Positions 35,504 to 44,605 of a stretch of DNA of 64,000 bases are shown in pieces (the first letter of the stretch is position 1; each line of letters starts with the position of its first letter). The position numbers and the translations under genes were made by a program. Under the pieces are notes generated by a model that worked only from the letters and a program-made list of their open reading frames with translations, was not told the DNA's origin and ran no database searches. The stretch is from Burkholderia sp. Ax-1724 (GTDB taxonomy: Bacteria > Pseudomonadota > Gammaproteobacteria > Burkholderiales > Burkholderiaceae), in assembly GCF_011752995.1 (NCBI RefSeq), contig NZ_VWWL01000016.1, forward strand, positions 1-64,000, read 5' to 3'.

Positions 35504-36790
35504 TCAATACGCGACATAAGGCCCGGTCCCGCCCGGCGTCCCCTGCTGCTCGATCGCCGCATACACGTTGCGGCCATAGAAGAACGGCAGCCCCCAGTCG
35601 AATACCGCCGAGGTCACGAACGCCGGTCCCGCGAGCAGCGGCAGCGCCGCATCGCCGTTATAGGTCTGCGCAACCGAGGTCGCATTGGCGACGCCGAACG
35701 TCACCGCGCTCGTCACGCCGTTCACGCCCTCGATCATCGCGCTCAACTGCTGCGTCGAACCCGGGCAGTAGTACGCGCTATTCGGGCTCGCGCAGGCCTG
35801 CATCGACGAGGTCTGGAAGAAGAGTCCGGTCGAGCCGCTATCGAGAATGCTGTGCGAGTACGTCGTGCCGTTCTGCACCGTCGTGAAGGTGCCGTTCGAC
35901 GGACTCACGCCGATCACCTGCGCATTGCCGAGCGCGTTGTTGCTCTGCGTGCCGATGCCGAACACGAGCTGCCCCGATACCGACGGCGCGCCGCCGTTCA
36001 CGGTCGGCAGACTCAGGACCGAGCCGTTGTTGTCGGTCGTGAAGTACGGCACCGGATTGGCGACCTGATAGTTCTCGGCAAGCGGAATCGAGGTGCAGCC
36101 CGAAGCGCCGCAACCGTAGTATGTCGCGGGAATCGCCTGCTGCACGCAGTTGCCGCCGCAATCGTGCTTGAACACGCCGATGCCGAGAATGCCGTTGGCC
36201 TGCAACGCCGCCGGCGTATTGCGCGACGCGCCGACGGCCGCGCAATCGGCGGGCAGCGAGGCGTAGTTCGGATCGATCACCTGGACCGGCAGCGACGCCG
36301 CCGTTTCGCCGGCGATCCGCAGATCGGCGAGCTTCACCGCGCCCCACGTATAGCCATCGAAGAACTGCATGCATTCGGCGACGAGGTTGCCCGCGCCGTC
36401 CTTCTGTGGCGGCAGGTTCATCGACGCGGGCAATTGCGAGGCGAATACGCGCACGCCCCACGAGCCCGTATCGACGAGCACGTGATCGATCGTCTGACAG
36501 TCGCTCGTGCCGGGCGCGCAGATCGTGATGCTGACGAACGGCATGTTCGGCACGTTGCTCACGCCCGAGTCGACCGTCACGCGCACCGCGTTGGCGGCAA
36601 GCACCTGCGGCGCCGGCGAGGTGTTGGTCACGGTCGGGCTGCTCGACGAAGCCGTCGAGTTGCCCGAATTGGCCGAGTTGGCTGTGCTGCTCGCGCCGCC
36701 GGAGCCACCGCCCCCGCCACCGCATGCGCTCACGATCAGTGCGGCGAGTGCCGCGCCCAGCAGGGTCATCCACGAAGACCTGTATCGCAT
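35504..36790 (-). CDS. DUF3443 lipoprotein
   Basis: 428 aa. Signal peptide with lipobox (LIVSAC) followed by a Gly/Ser/Asn-rich linker, then the DUF3443 body (VDTGSWGVRVFASQL, ILGIGVFKHDCGGNC, SILDSGSTGLFF). The two Asp-Thr/Ser-Gly motifs resemble an aspartic-protease fold, but no such activity is established. Start at 36790 (MRYRSSWMTLLGAALAAL). It follows the DUF2844 gene by 11 bp, a pairing common in Burkholderiaceae. Confidence 0.88.
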   Translation of the reverse strand: MRYRSSWMTLLGAALAALIVSACGGGGGGSGGASSTANSANSGNSTASSSSPTVTNTSPAPQVLAANAVRVTVDSGVSNVPNMPFVSITICAPGTSDCQTIDHVLVDTGSWGVRVFASQLPASMNLPPQKDGAGNLVAECMQFFDGYTWGAVKLADLRIAGETAASLPVQVIDPNYASLPADCAAVGASRNTPAALQANGILGIGVFKHDCGGNCVQQAIPATYYGCGASGCTSIPLAENYQVANPVPYFTTDNNGSVLSLPTVNGGAPSVSGQLVFGIGTQSNNALGNAQVIGVSPSNGTFTTVQNGTTYSHSILDSGSTGLFFQTSSMQACASPNSAYYCPGSTQQLSAMIEGVNGVTSAVTFGVANATSVAQTYNGDAALPLLAGPAFVTSAVFDWGLPFFYGRNVYAAIEQQGTPGGTGPYVAY

Positions 36791-36801
36791 GATTCGCTCC
36801 G

Positions 36802-37260
36802 TTATTGAATGACGCCGACATCGACACCCGCGGGCAGCGCCTGCGGCAGATACGCGTAACCGGTGAACGCACGCAGATGGCCGCTCGAAAACACCACGAG
36901 GTCGCTGTTCGACACGGCGAGCGGCGTGCCGCGCCGGTTCGCGACGGCGGCCACGTACACGTCGAAGGAGGCGCCGAGCATCGCCTTGAGATCGGGCAAG
37001 GTCGGGCCGTCCCACGCGACGCCGAACACGATACCGTTTTGCGCGACGTACTCGCGCACCTGCGTGCCGGACGGCAACGTCAGTCGATGCACCGAGTACG
37101 CGCCCTGCGTGGTGGCCGCGTGCGCGACGGCGTGCAGGTGCGACTGATCGCCATCGACGGTGCTGACGTTCTGGCCGAGTGTCGCGTGCGCGGCGAACGG
37201 CAATGCGCAGCTCGCCCCGAGCATTGCGCAGGCAATGCGGGTAAGAAACATCGGTTTCAA
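36802..37260 (-). CDS. DUF2844 secreted protein
   Basis: About 152 aa with a signal peptide (MFLTRIACAMLGASCALPFAAHA). The mature part (YSVHRLTLPSGTQVREYVAQNGIVFGVAWDGPTLPDL) is the DUF2844 signature. A TTG at 37260 gives MKPMFL and lies six bases after AAGGA, so it is preferred; the ATG at 37251 has poor ribosome-site spacing. First gene of the DUF2844/DUF3443 pair. Confidence 0.85.
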   Translation of the reverse strand: MKPMFLTRIACAMLGASCALPFAAHATLGQNVSTVDGDQSHLHAVAHAATTQGAYSVHRLTLPSGTQVREYVAQNGIVFGVAWDGPTLPDLKAMLGASFDVYVAAVANRRGTPLAVSNSDLVVFSSGHLRAFTGYAYLPQALPAGVDVGVIQ

Positions 37261-37752
37261 GAGATTTCCTTCGAGATGAAACGCCCGTGACCACATGAAG
37301 CCGCCACAAACGCGAAACCAGGGGCGCACACCTGACCGGCGGAACCGGCTTGCCTTCACGCCGATCGGTTGCGTGAATGCGTCTACGGAAGGATGGGGCG
37401 AAACTTTAGCGAGGCGGACGGCACGCGGCAATCGTTTGCGCCGCGATTCAAACCGCGACGCGCGATCAGTACGTTCGACTTCGTTTGACTGACGATAGCG
37501 AAACCTTTTACGAACAGTACTTTGCCGTCTTTTTCTGTTTTATATGACGTTTAAAGCAAACGGCCACGGAAAATCCGGGAAGGGCTGCATAAAAAATAGA
37601 GACCGCTCGAAGCTTGTCCGGATCATGTAGGCGCTCGCTTAACAAACTGGGTCCGACGCGTGTATTCCTCTGACTACGGGCGCTTTCTGCGGCTTGCTGT
37701 CGGACTTTTTTCGGGCCTTTTATCAGACCTTATATCGGCCAAAATATCAGGC
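37261..37752. other. Intergenic region upstream of DUF2844
   Basis: About 490 bp with no supportable gene. AT-rich patches between 37490 and 37760 probably include the promoter of the DUF2844/DUF3443 pair. The right end borders the phasin terminator. Confidence 0.4.
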
Positions 37753-37793
37753 CAAAAAAATGCCGCGGATGGCACGATCGCCATCCGCGGCAT
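37753..37793 (-). terminator. Rho-independent terminator of the phasin gene
   Basis: ATGCCGCGGATGGC (37760-37773) pairs perfectly with GCCATCCGCGGCAT (37780-37793). The A tract at 37754-37760 is the T tail on the minus strand. Confidence 0.92.
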
Positions 37794-37853
37794 GGGTGTT
37801 CGAAGCGTGCTTTGAAGCGCACGTCGAAGCGCGCAACGCCGCTTGCTTCGCGG

Positions 37854-38279
37854 TTATTTCTTTTGCTGCTGCAAAAGCGACTTCAGCTCCTGCACGTTTT
37901 CTTCCACGCGTTTTGCGATGACCGCATACGACTCCGCGTGCGTCTGATACGCGGCCTGCGCGAGTTGCTGCATATCGGCGAGCGATTTGTGCAGGCTCTG
38001 CTGGACCAGCTCCGCGGTTTTCGCCGACGGCGACGCGCCCGCTGTCGACAGTTGCGCCGTCAGCGCTTGCAGTTCGTTCAGCGTTGCGCGCAGCATGTCG
38101 GCCTGTTTCTGCGCGAGCGACTGCATGCCCTGGAAAGCCGTCTGATTCGCCTGAACCAGTGCTTCCATGTCCTTGCGCCGTGCTTCCATGATGGCGGGTA
38201 CGTCGAAGCCGGGGAGCTTGAACTGCTCGAGCATTTTCGTGAGATCGCCAAACGGATTGGCGGCTTCGGGTCGGTCCAT
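37854..38279 (-). CDS. Phasin-family protein
   Basis: 141 aa, mostly amphipathic helix. Typical phasin pattern: NPFGDLTKMLEQFKLPGFDVPAIMEARRKDMEALVQANQ-like N-terminus and a long Gln/Ala/Leu helix. Expected to coat polyhydroxyalkanoate granules or assist their placement. ATG at 38279 with an excellent AAGGAGG ribosome site; the longer frame to 38423 is rejected. Single gene with its own terminator. Confidence 0.9.
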   Translation of the reverse strand: MDRPEAANPFGDLTKMLEQFKLPGFDVPAIMEARRKDMEALVQANQTAFQGMQSLAQKQADMLRATLNELQALTAQLSTAGASPSAKTAELVQQSLHKSLADMQQLAQAAYQTHAESYAVIAKRVEENVQELKSLLQQQKK

Positions 38280-38597
38280 GCGAAATCCTCCTTGCGGTTG
38301 AACGGACGCCGCCGGTGCGCGGCCACCTCGCATAAGCATGGCATCGGGACCTGGCGACGGCGTGTGCCGCACGAGCCACCACGGCAAGCTGGGTTTGGGG
38401 GGTGCACGGCACATCGCGCTCAATCATGCTCTATCCGGCCGCATTGCGCCAGCGGACTCACCCTGACGCGCCGCCCCCGATGCAAGGCCCGGTAAGTTAC
38501 CGCAGCGCTTTCAGTAACCCGACGAATCATCGAGTCGACTATCGTTGCGGCTGGACCGGCCCATCGTGGCGCCGGCACCGTTCTCGACGGGAGCGAC
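38280..38597. other. Divergent intergenic region (phasin / Pro-rich protein)
   Basis: About 320 bp between divergent genes. It presumably holds both promoters. I see no gene, hairpin or clear repeat. Confidence 0.4.
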
Positions 38598-39056
38598 ATG
38601 ATGAAAAAAGCCCTATTCTGCGCGGCGCTCGCCGCGGTTTCCGGCCTGATCGCAACGGCCGCCTGCGCCGACGATCCGCCGCCCCCGCCGCCCGGCGCGA
38701 TGCATGGCGACGGGCCGCCGCCGTTTCGCGGCCATGGTCCGATGAGGGGTCCGGGCGGCGCCAACTTCGCGGTGATCCACGATCTCGAACAGTTGCGCCG
38801 TCTCTATGCGCTGAGCGGTCATGAAAGCGAAATCGTCGCGGTGTACCGCGACGTGCTGGGCAAGACGCAGGACCCGATGCTGCGGCACTACGTCTACGAC
38901 TCGCTGGCTCGCGAACAATTGAAGCCCGCGAATCCCGAACAGGCAATCGCCACGCTGCGCACGAGTCTCGCGGAAGACCTCGCCGTGGCAAACAAGGTAT
39001 CGCATGGTATGCCGGATGGCATGCCGTCGGGGCAGTCTTCCGGTCAGTCGCATTGA
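38598..39056 (+). CDS. Periplasmic Pro/Gly/Met-rich protein of unknown function
   Basis: 152 aa. Signal peptide (MMKKALFCAALAAVSGLIATAACA, cleavage before DDPP), a Pro/Gly/His/Met-rich stretch (residues about 25-52), then a helical domain (AVIHDLEQLRRLYALSGHESEIVAVYRDVLGKTQDPMLRHYVYDSL) and a Gly/Ser/Met/Gln tail. His/Met richness might mean metal binding. No family recognised. GGGAGCG precedes the start; 38601 is an equal alternative. Confidence 0.72.
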   Translation: MMKKALFCAALAAVSGLIATAACADDPPPPPPGAMHGDGPPPFRGHGPMRGPGGANFAVIHDLEQLRRLYALSGHESEIVAVYRDVLGKTQDPMLRHYVYDSLAREQLKPANPEQAIATLRTSLAEDLAVANKVSHGMPDGMPSGQSSGQSH

Positions 39057-39870
39057 GTCGCCGCACTGCACCGACGCACTGAGCCGATGCGTCGAGTGGA
39101 GGTGCCGGGTTTGCGCGGCCGTTCGTGGCTGCGTGTTTGGATGGAATAAAGCGTCGCGTGGTATGCGGCGCTTACTCGCTTCATGCTCGGCGCAAGATCG
39201 GCCATTACGATCGGCCGTCCTCGCGTGGAAGCGCTCCCTCCACCGCATCGCGCAGCCCTTCGGCACGCTACGTTGGCTGTCCCACATTGGCGCTTCACTG
39301 GCGCTTTTCATCTTCCCCCAGGTGACTAGGATAGGAGCACCGAAACGTCCGGGCAGGGTGAAGAATGCGCTATCCGTTGAACCTGGCCATTGCCGCCGCC
39401 CTGCTCGTGTTCGTCCTGTGCTGCATCATCAAGCTGGCCTTGAATTGATCGTGGCGCATCCGTGCGGACGCTCATTGCGTTGCGCATGCCGACGACTTCG
39501 ACGCGTACGCCGTATTGATCCGTGCCGGTCCGCATGGACCGCTGCGCCTACGGCTCACGCTGCTCGCGCGTAGGCGCTTTCATCTCACGCCCGTTCTTTT
39601 TTACGTCGCGGGCTGCTGCGACCGTGCCCTCGACACACCTTCACTCGCGCGCATTTCGCCGCGACATCGCGCGAAATAATTGTCGAATGGCGTCCGGCGC
39701 ACCACGCGCCCATACTTCGTTCGCTGCCGGTGCGTACGAATCAACGACGCATGCGATCGAAGTGCTCCACGTGCGAATCCCTTCGCCGATGATCGACGAT
39801 CCCACGGCTGCCCGATCATCGGCGCATGGCTTCGAACCGACCGGCACCCGGTGCCGACGACAGGATCATC
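39057..39870. other. Long region with only a possible 27-codon ORF
   Basis: About 800 bp. The longest frame (39004-39573, plus) has the composition of non-coding GC-rich DNA. The only plausible gene is the small membrane peptide ORF listed at 39365. Confidence 0.4.
39365..39448 (+). CDS. Possible 27-aa single-helix membrane peptide
   Basis: MRYPLNLAIAAALLVFVLCC plus seven more residues ending LALN: a short basic start followed by one continuous hydrophobic helix with two Cys. It has a good ribosome site, AGGGTGAAGA immediately before the ATG. Similar tiny membrane proteins are common but usually unannotated. Comparison across species would decide. Confidence 0.45.
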   Translation: MRYPLNLAIAAALLVFVLCCIIKLALN

Positions 39871-40686
39871 ATGTTGAACCCAATAAACTTCATCAAACAG
39901 AATGCGGCCCGTTTCACCTGCATGACACTCGTCTGTGGCAGCGCGCTATTGAGCGGTTGCGCCGGCGCGCAGATCACGAACGCGAGCGCGATGAATCCGC
40001 CCGTTGCCGCGCAGCGCGATGCGCAAACCGGCACATCAGCCGGCGTACCGGCGATGGCGCACCCGGACACGATTTACGTCTCGACGTTCGACGCCGATCC
40101 GCGCCAGGTCAAACTCGATAGCGGCATGCTGCAGAAGCTGAAGACGCAGTTGTCGGGTTCGTCGGCGCAACAGCAGCAGGTCGCCGATGCAGCCCAGGTT
40201 CGCGAGCAGACCGCCGATGAAATCGTGCGCCAGTTGCAGGCGATGGGTCTGCACGCGGCGCGCTCGGACGGCCCCGTGCCCGCCGATCAGAACGTGCTGC
40301 TCGTGCAAGGCAGCTTCGACACGATCGACTCCGGCAATCGCCGCCGTCGCACGCTGATCGGCCTCGGCGCGGGCAAGAGCGAAGTGACGGGCTCGGTGCG
40401 GATCATCTACCAGCCGGCGGGCGGCGCGGCGCGTCTCGTGCAGAGCTTCACCGCCAATGCGGACAGCGGCAGGATGCCGGGCATCGCCGAAACCGCCGGG
40501 GTGGGCGCGGCAGCCGGCAGCATCGCGACCACGGCCGCGGCGGGCGCGGGCCTGCACGGCATAAGCGAAACGAAACGCGCCGGCGTGTCGGACGATGCGA
40601 AGCGCCTCGCCGGCGCGGTCGCGAAACAGATCGCGCAGATCGGCGTCGCTAACGGCTGGATATCGGCGGAGCAGGTGAAGGGCTGA
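39871..40686 (+). CDS. DUF4410 lipoprotein
   Basis: 271 aa. Signal peptide and lipobox LLSGC (MLNPINFIKQNAARFTCMTL...), then the DUF4410 body: TIYVSTFDADPRQVKLDSGM, a Gln-rich helix and NVLLVQGSFDTIDSGNRRRRTLIGLGAGKSEVTGSVRI. Members are outer-membrane-associated lipoproteins of unknown role. The ATG at 39871 is chosen from the signal peptide; AGGAT lies upstream. Confidence 0.85.
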   Translation: MLNPINFIKQNAARFTCMTLVCGSALLSGCAGAQITNASAMNPPVAAQRDAQTGTSAGVPAMAHPDTIYVSTFDADPRQVKLDSGMLQKLKTQLSGSSAQQQQVADAAQVREQTADEIVRQLQAMGLHAARSDGPVPADQNVLLVQGSFDTIDSGNRRRRTLIGLGAGKSEVTGSVRIIYQPAGGAARLVQSFTANADSGRMPGIAETAGVGAAAGSIATTAAAGAGLHGISETKRAGVSDDAKRLAGAVAKQIAQIGVANGWISAEQVKG

Positions 40687-40998
40687 GAGCTGAGAGCTGA
40701 GAGCTTAAAGACGAAAGTCGGTGCCGTTCGTGCGGGACCGGGATAACGGAACGGTTAAATCCCCTCGCGATTCGCACGGTTCCGATTGAAGCGACGGAAT
40801 ATCAGAATTATTCAAGCTTACAGCCGCGTTATTTCTACCGATTTCTAATTACCCATCTTTTGATCGGCATTTTTTTCTCATTTCTCGCCTTTCTCCCCTT
40901 GATTTTCAAAGCATTAATTGCAAGGCATTGATTTCGTCACACAAATTTTTTATAAAATGCTCGCGCGATGCAAATATGACTTTGAAAGGCAGGGTGGA
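40687..40998. other. Intergenic region upstream of T6SS cassette 2
   Basis: TGAGAGC occurs three times in tandem just after the DUF4410 stop (40684-40704). From about 40790 to 40960 the DNA is markedly AT-rich, likely the promoter of the vgrG operon. No gene is visible. Confidence 0.45.
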
Positions 40999-43560
40999 AT
41001 GGGAACGCAAGATTTGGCCAGCACGATTTCGAGCGATCTGACACAAAGCGACCGCTTGCTCAAACTCGATACTCCGTTGGGCTCGAATATCCTGGTGCCG
41101 CAGCGTGTCGTTGGGCGCTCGCGCCTCGGGCGCCACTTCGAATTCACGGTGGACGTCGTTTCGACGACCGGCAGCATCGAACTCAAGTCGCTGATCGCGC
41201 AGCCCGTGACGCTCTGGGTCCAGCAGGCCGACAAATCGTATCAGCCGCACAACGGCTACGTGCATACCGCACGCCGGCTCGGCTCGAACAGCGGGCTGAC
41301 CAGCTATCAGCTCGGTTTCGCCTCGTGGATGCACTTCCTGAAATTCCGTCGCGATCAACGCATCTGGCAGGACCGGAGCGCCGACGACATCGTCGCCGAC
41401 GTATTCAACGCCCATCCGCAATCGCAGGGCCTGTTCCAGTTCGCGTTGTCCAGTCCGCTTCCCGCGCGCTCCTACTGCCGCCAGGACGAAAGCGACTGGA
41501 ACTTCGTGCACCGGCTGCTCGAAACCGAGGGGCTCTTCGGCTTCTGGCGCCAGGCGCAGGACGGGCGCTCGCACACGCTCGTCATCACCGACCGGCTCGC
41601 CACGCTCGATGCGCTCTCGCCCGAAACAGTGTCGTTCTATCGCGGCGGCACCGGCAGCGAAACCGACGCGCTCGTGCAATGGTCGGGCACACGCACCCTG
41701 CAAAGCACGGTACTCACCACGCGCACGTTCGACTACAAAACGCCGTCGTCAATCCACAACCCGAAGGGTACGGCCGTGCCGACCATGCCCGATCAGGGCG
41801 CCCTCCCGGATCAGGCGGAAGTCTACGAATACACGGGCGCCTACACCTATAACAAGCAGGATCGCGGCGATCAGCTTTCGCGCATCCGTATGGAAGAATG
41901 GGAGTCGCGCGCCAAGCGTTTCGTGGGCGTGGGCGGCGTGCGCGCGATGGATGCGGGCAAGCGCTTCGTGCTCGACGGCCACCCCGATCACGACGCCGAT
42001 CCCGCCAGCCAGAAAGAATTCGCGGCAATCGAAACGAACTGGGTGATCGCCAACAATCTTCCGTCCGGTAGCCAGGGATCGGCTTTTCCGCACAGCCTCC
42101 AGGAAACCGTGGACGCGGCGCGCGCGCGTCACGCGAGCGACGCCGCGTTCACGGTCGCGCACGACGACGGTTCGGTGGGCTTCTATCTCGTGGAGATCGA
42201 GGCACAGCGCACGAGCGTGCCGTACCGCAGCCCGTTCGAGCACCGCAAACCCGAGATGCACCTGGAAACGGCGATCGTCGTCGGTCCGCAAGGCGAAGAG
42301 GTCTATACGGACGAGCTGAACCGTATCAAGGTGCAGTTCATCTGGGACCGCCTGAACGGCGGCGACGAACGCGCCTCCTGCTGGGTGCGCGTGGCGCAAG
42401 CGGATACGGGCGGCGGCTACGGCGCCGTGCATATGCCGCGCGTGGGCGAAGAGGTTCTGATCGATCACATCGGCGGCGACTGCGACCGGCCCGTGGCAAC
42501 GTCGCGGCTCTATAACGGCGCCGCGAAACCGCAGTGGCATTCGAACGGACTGCTCTCGGGCTATCGCTCCAGGGAATATGGCGGCGGCAGCGGCTACAAC
42601 CAGCTCGTAATGGACGACTCGACGGCGCAGAACCGCGTCCATCTATATTCGAGCAGCTATCAGTCCCACCTGCATCTGGGCTATCTCGTCGATCAGTCGG
42701 CCAATACGCGCGGCGCGTTTCTCGGCAGCGGCTTCGACCTCAAATCGGAAGCCTACGGCGCGGTCCGCGCGAGCCAGGGCCTGTTCGTCACGACGCATCC
42801 GGCTTCCGTCACGCAACCGCTCAACGTCACGGCCGCAGCCGAGCAACTCGCCAGCGCGGAAAGCGTGGTCGAACTGGCTTCGCAGGCGAGCGCCGCGAAC
42901 CAGGCCGAAAGTCTCGACGAGGGGCACGACGCGCTGAAGAAGTTCACCGACGCGACGCAATACAGCGTGCCGGGCGGCGCGGGTTCGAGCGGACGCACGG
43001 GCGGCGGCGGCACCGGCAACGCGAACGGTTTCTCCACGCCGATCATGCTGCTCGCGAGCCCGTCCGGCGTGGGCGTTTCCACCCAGGATTCGGCGCAGCT
43101 GACCGCGAACCAGCAAGTCAACATCGTCAGCGGCAAGAACACGCACGTGGCCGCCGGCAAATCGCTGATCGCGAGCGTGACCGAGAAGATCAGCCTGTTC
43201 GTGCAGAACGCCGGCATGAAGCTGTTCGCCGCCAAGGGCAAGGTCGAGATTCAGGCGCAGAGCGACGCGCTGGCGCTCACGGCGCTCAACGACGTAACGG
43301 TGACGAGCACCAGCGGCAAGCTCGTGCTGTCCGCCGACAAGGAAATCTGGATCGGCGCGGGTGGCTCGTATATTCGCATCACGGCCGACACGATCGAAAA
43401 CGGCACCTCCGGCCAGATCCTCGAAAAATGCGCGTCGTGGGACAAGCCCGGCCCGGCTTCGATGCGGTTGCCCGCGCAGGTGACGAGCGTGACGAAGGGC
43501 TGTTCGTGGAAATCCGCCGCGGCGTCGGCGGACAGTGCCTCGAGCGTGGTGCTGGAGTAA
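40999..43560 (+). CDS. vgrG: VgrG T6SS spike protein with DUF2345
   Basis: 853 aa. VgrG core to about residue 500 (DRLLKLDTPLGSNILVPQRVVGRSRLGRHFEF, YCRQDESDWNFVHRLLETEGLFG, NGAAKPQWHSNGLLSGYRS) and DUF2345 from about 640 to 800 (LIASVTEKISLFVQNAGMKLFAAKGKVEIQAQ). It ends soon after DUF2345 with KSAAASADSASSVVLE. Very similar to the VgrG at 13235-16093 over the shared part but lacks its terminal extension. The ATG at 40999 (MGTQDLASTIS) has AGGGTGGA upstream, preferred over the TTG at 40918. Confidence 0.95.
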   Translation: MGTQDLASTISSDLTQSDRLLKLDTPLGSNILVPQRVVGRSRLGRHFEFTVDVVSTTGSIELKSLIAQPVTLWVQQADKSYQPHNGYVHTARRLGSNSGLTSYQLGFASWMHFLKFRRDQRIWQDRSADDIVADVFNAHPQSQGLFQFALSSPLPARSYCRQDESDWNFVHRLLETEGLFGFWRQAQDGRSHTLVITDRLATLDALSPETVSFYRGGTGSETDALVQWSGTRTLQSTVLTTRTFDYKTPSSIHNPKGTAVPTMPDQGALPDQAEVYEYTGAYTYNKQDRGDQLSRIRMEEWESRAKRFVGVGGVRAMDAGKRFVLDGHPDHDADPASQKEFAAIETNWVIANNLPSGSQGSAFPHSLQETVDAARARHASDAAFTVAHDDGSVGFYLVEIEAQRTSVPYRSPFEHRKPEMHLETAIVVGPQGEEVYTDELNRIKVQFIWDRLNGGDERASCWVRVAQADTGGGYGAVHMPRVGEEVLIDHIGGDCDRPVATSRLYNGAAKPQWHSNGLLSGYRSREYGGGSGYNQLVMDDSTAQNRVHLYSSSYQSHLHLGYLVDQSANTRGAFLGSGFDLKSEAYGAVRASQGLFVTTHPASVTQPLNVTAAAEQLASAESVVELASQASAANQAESLDEGHDALKKFTDATQYSVPGGAGSSGRTGGGGTGNANGFSTPIMLLASPSGVGVSTQDSAQLTANQQVNIVSGKNTHVAAGKSLIASVTEKISLFVQNAGMKLFAAKGKVEIQAQSDALALTALNDVTVTSTSGKLVLSADKEIWIGAGGSYIRITADTIENGTSGQILEKCASWDKPGPASMRLPAQVTSVTKGCSWKSAAASADSASSVVLE

Positions 43561-43564
43561 GACA

Positions 43565-44566
43565 ATGGACTATCGACACCATCACGACGAAGCCGCGAAC
43601 CGCGCATCCGAAGCGTCCAGGACGACCGAAGCCGCGCGGGTCGACGCGTCGACCGCGACGATCAGACAATGGTTCGGCCGCCATGCGAATCAGCGCTGCT
43701 TTCTCTCCGTCGACCCGAGCCAGCGCGACCTGAACGCCGACTTTCCCGAACACGACAACCCGTTCGCGGATCTGCCGCGCGCCGACGTCGTCATCGATCA
43801 CGAGGCGTTCGCCGAAGCGCATCGCCCCTATCTGCTCGAACTGGATCTTGCGACCGACACGGGCTTGGCCGCGCTCGCGCACAGCGTGCAGGCCGCGTTC
43901 GACGACCGCCTCCCGGCCTCGATGGCGTCGGGCCTGGGACAACGGATCGGCGGCTGGCTCGCAAGCCCGGCTTCGCTCGAGGATGTCGCCGCGCACTGGT
44001 CGCGTCTCGCGCTGCAACGCGACGCGGCGGGACGCGCCTGCGTGCTGCGCTTCTACGACACGCGCGCGCTCGACCTGCTGTGGACGGCGCTCTCCCCGGC
44101 ACAACAGCAGGCATTGCTCGGCCCGGTAAAGGCATGGCACGCGCTCGACGCGTGCGCGCGGCTCGTGGTTCGCCAAAGCGCGCAGACGTCGCCGGCCCGC
44201 TTCGCGCTGCTGCCGCAGCAATGGGACGCCATCCATCGGCACGGTCTCGTCAATCGCGCGCTGGCGCTGCACGCGTATGCGAGCGAGCGTCAGCCGCAAG
44301 CGCACGAAGTCGAGGCGGCGCTCGCCGCCGCCGTGCGCGCCGAACGCTACGGGCTGCTCGACCGCGACGACCAGATCGCGTTCATCGGGCACGCGATTGC
44401 TTGGCATCCGCAATTCGATCTGCATCCCAAAGTGTTGCAGTTGCTCGGCCGCCGGGCCGACGACGATTTCTACTCGGCCGCAATCAGCCGGCTCTCCGCG
44501 GACGAGATCGCCGAAATCCGCCAGGGTGCCTGGTACGACCGTCTCACGGCGTCGGCTTCCCGCTAA
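43565..44566 (+). CDS. DUF4123 T6SS effector adaptor (TAP/Tec family)
   Basis: 333 aa. DUF4123 proteins are cytoplasmic chaperone-adaptors that load a cognate effector onto VgrG. Seen here: the N-terminal lobe RCFLSVDPSQRDLNADF...ADVVIDHEAFAEAHRPYLLELD and the characteristic RFYDTRALDLLWTALSPAQQQALLGPVKAW. It lies 4 bp after vgrG and 39 bp before the effector. Confidence 0.9.
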   Translation: MDYRHHHDEAANRASEASRTTEAARVDASTATIRQWFGRHANQRCFLSVDPSQRDLNADFPEHDNPFADLPRADVVIDHEAFAEAHRPYLLELDLATDTGLAALAHSVQAAFDDRLPASMASGLGQRIGGWLASPASLEDVAAHWSRLALQRDAAGRACVLRFYDTRALDLLWTALSPAQQQALLGPVKAWHALDACARLVVRQSAQTSPARFALLPQQWDAIHRHGLVNRALALHAYASERQPQAHEVEAALAAAVRAERYGLLDRDDQIAFIGHAIAWHPQFDLHPKVLQLLGRRADDDFYSAAISRLSADEIAEIRQGAWYDRLTASASR

Positions 44567-44605
44567 TCCATTCGCCTCCGCACGCAATCGAAACAACGAC
44601 ACAGC

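Noticed and set aside
39004..39573. 189-codon plus-strand frame behind the Pro-rich protein
   Set aside because: Begins inside the previous gene and has an Arg/Ser/Cys-rich non-protein composition.
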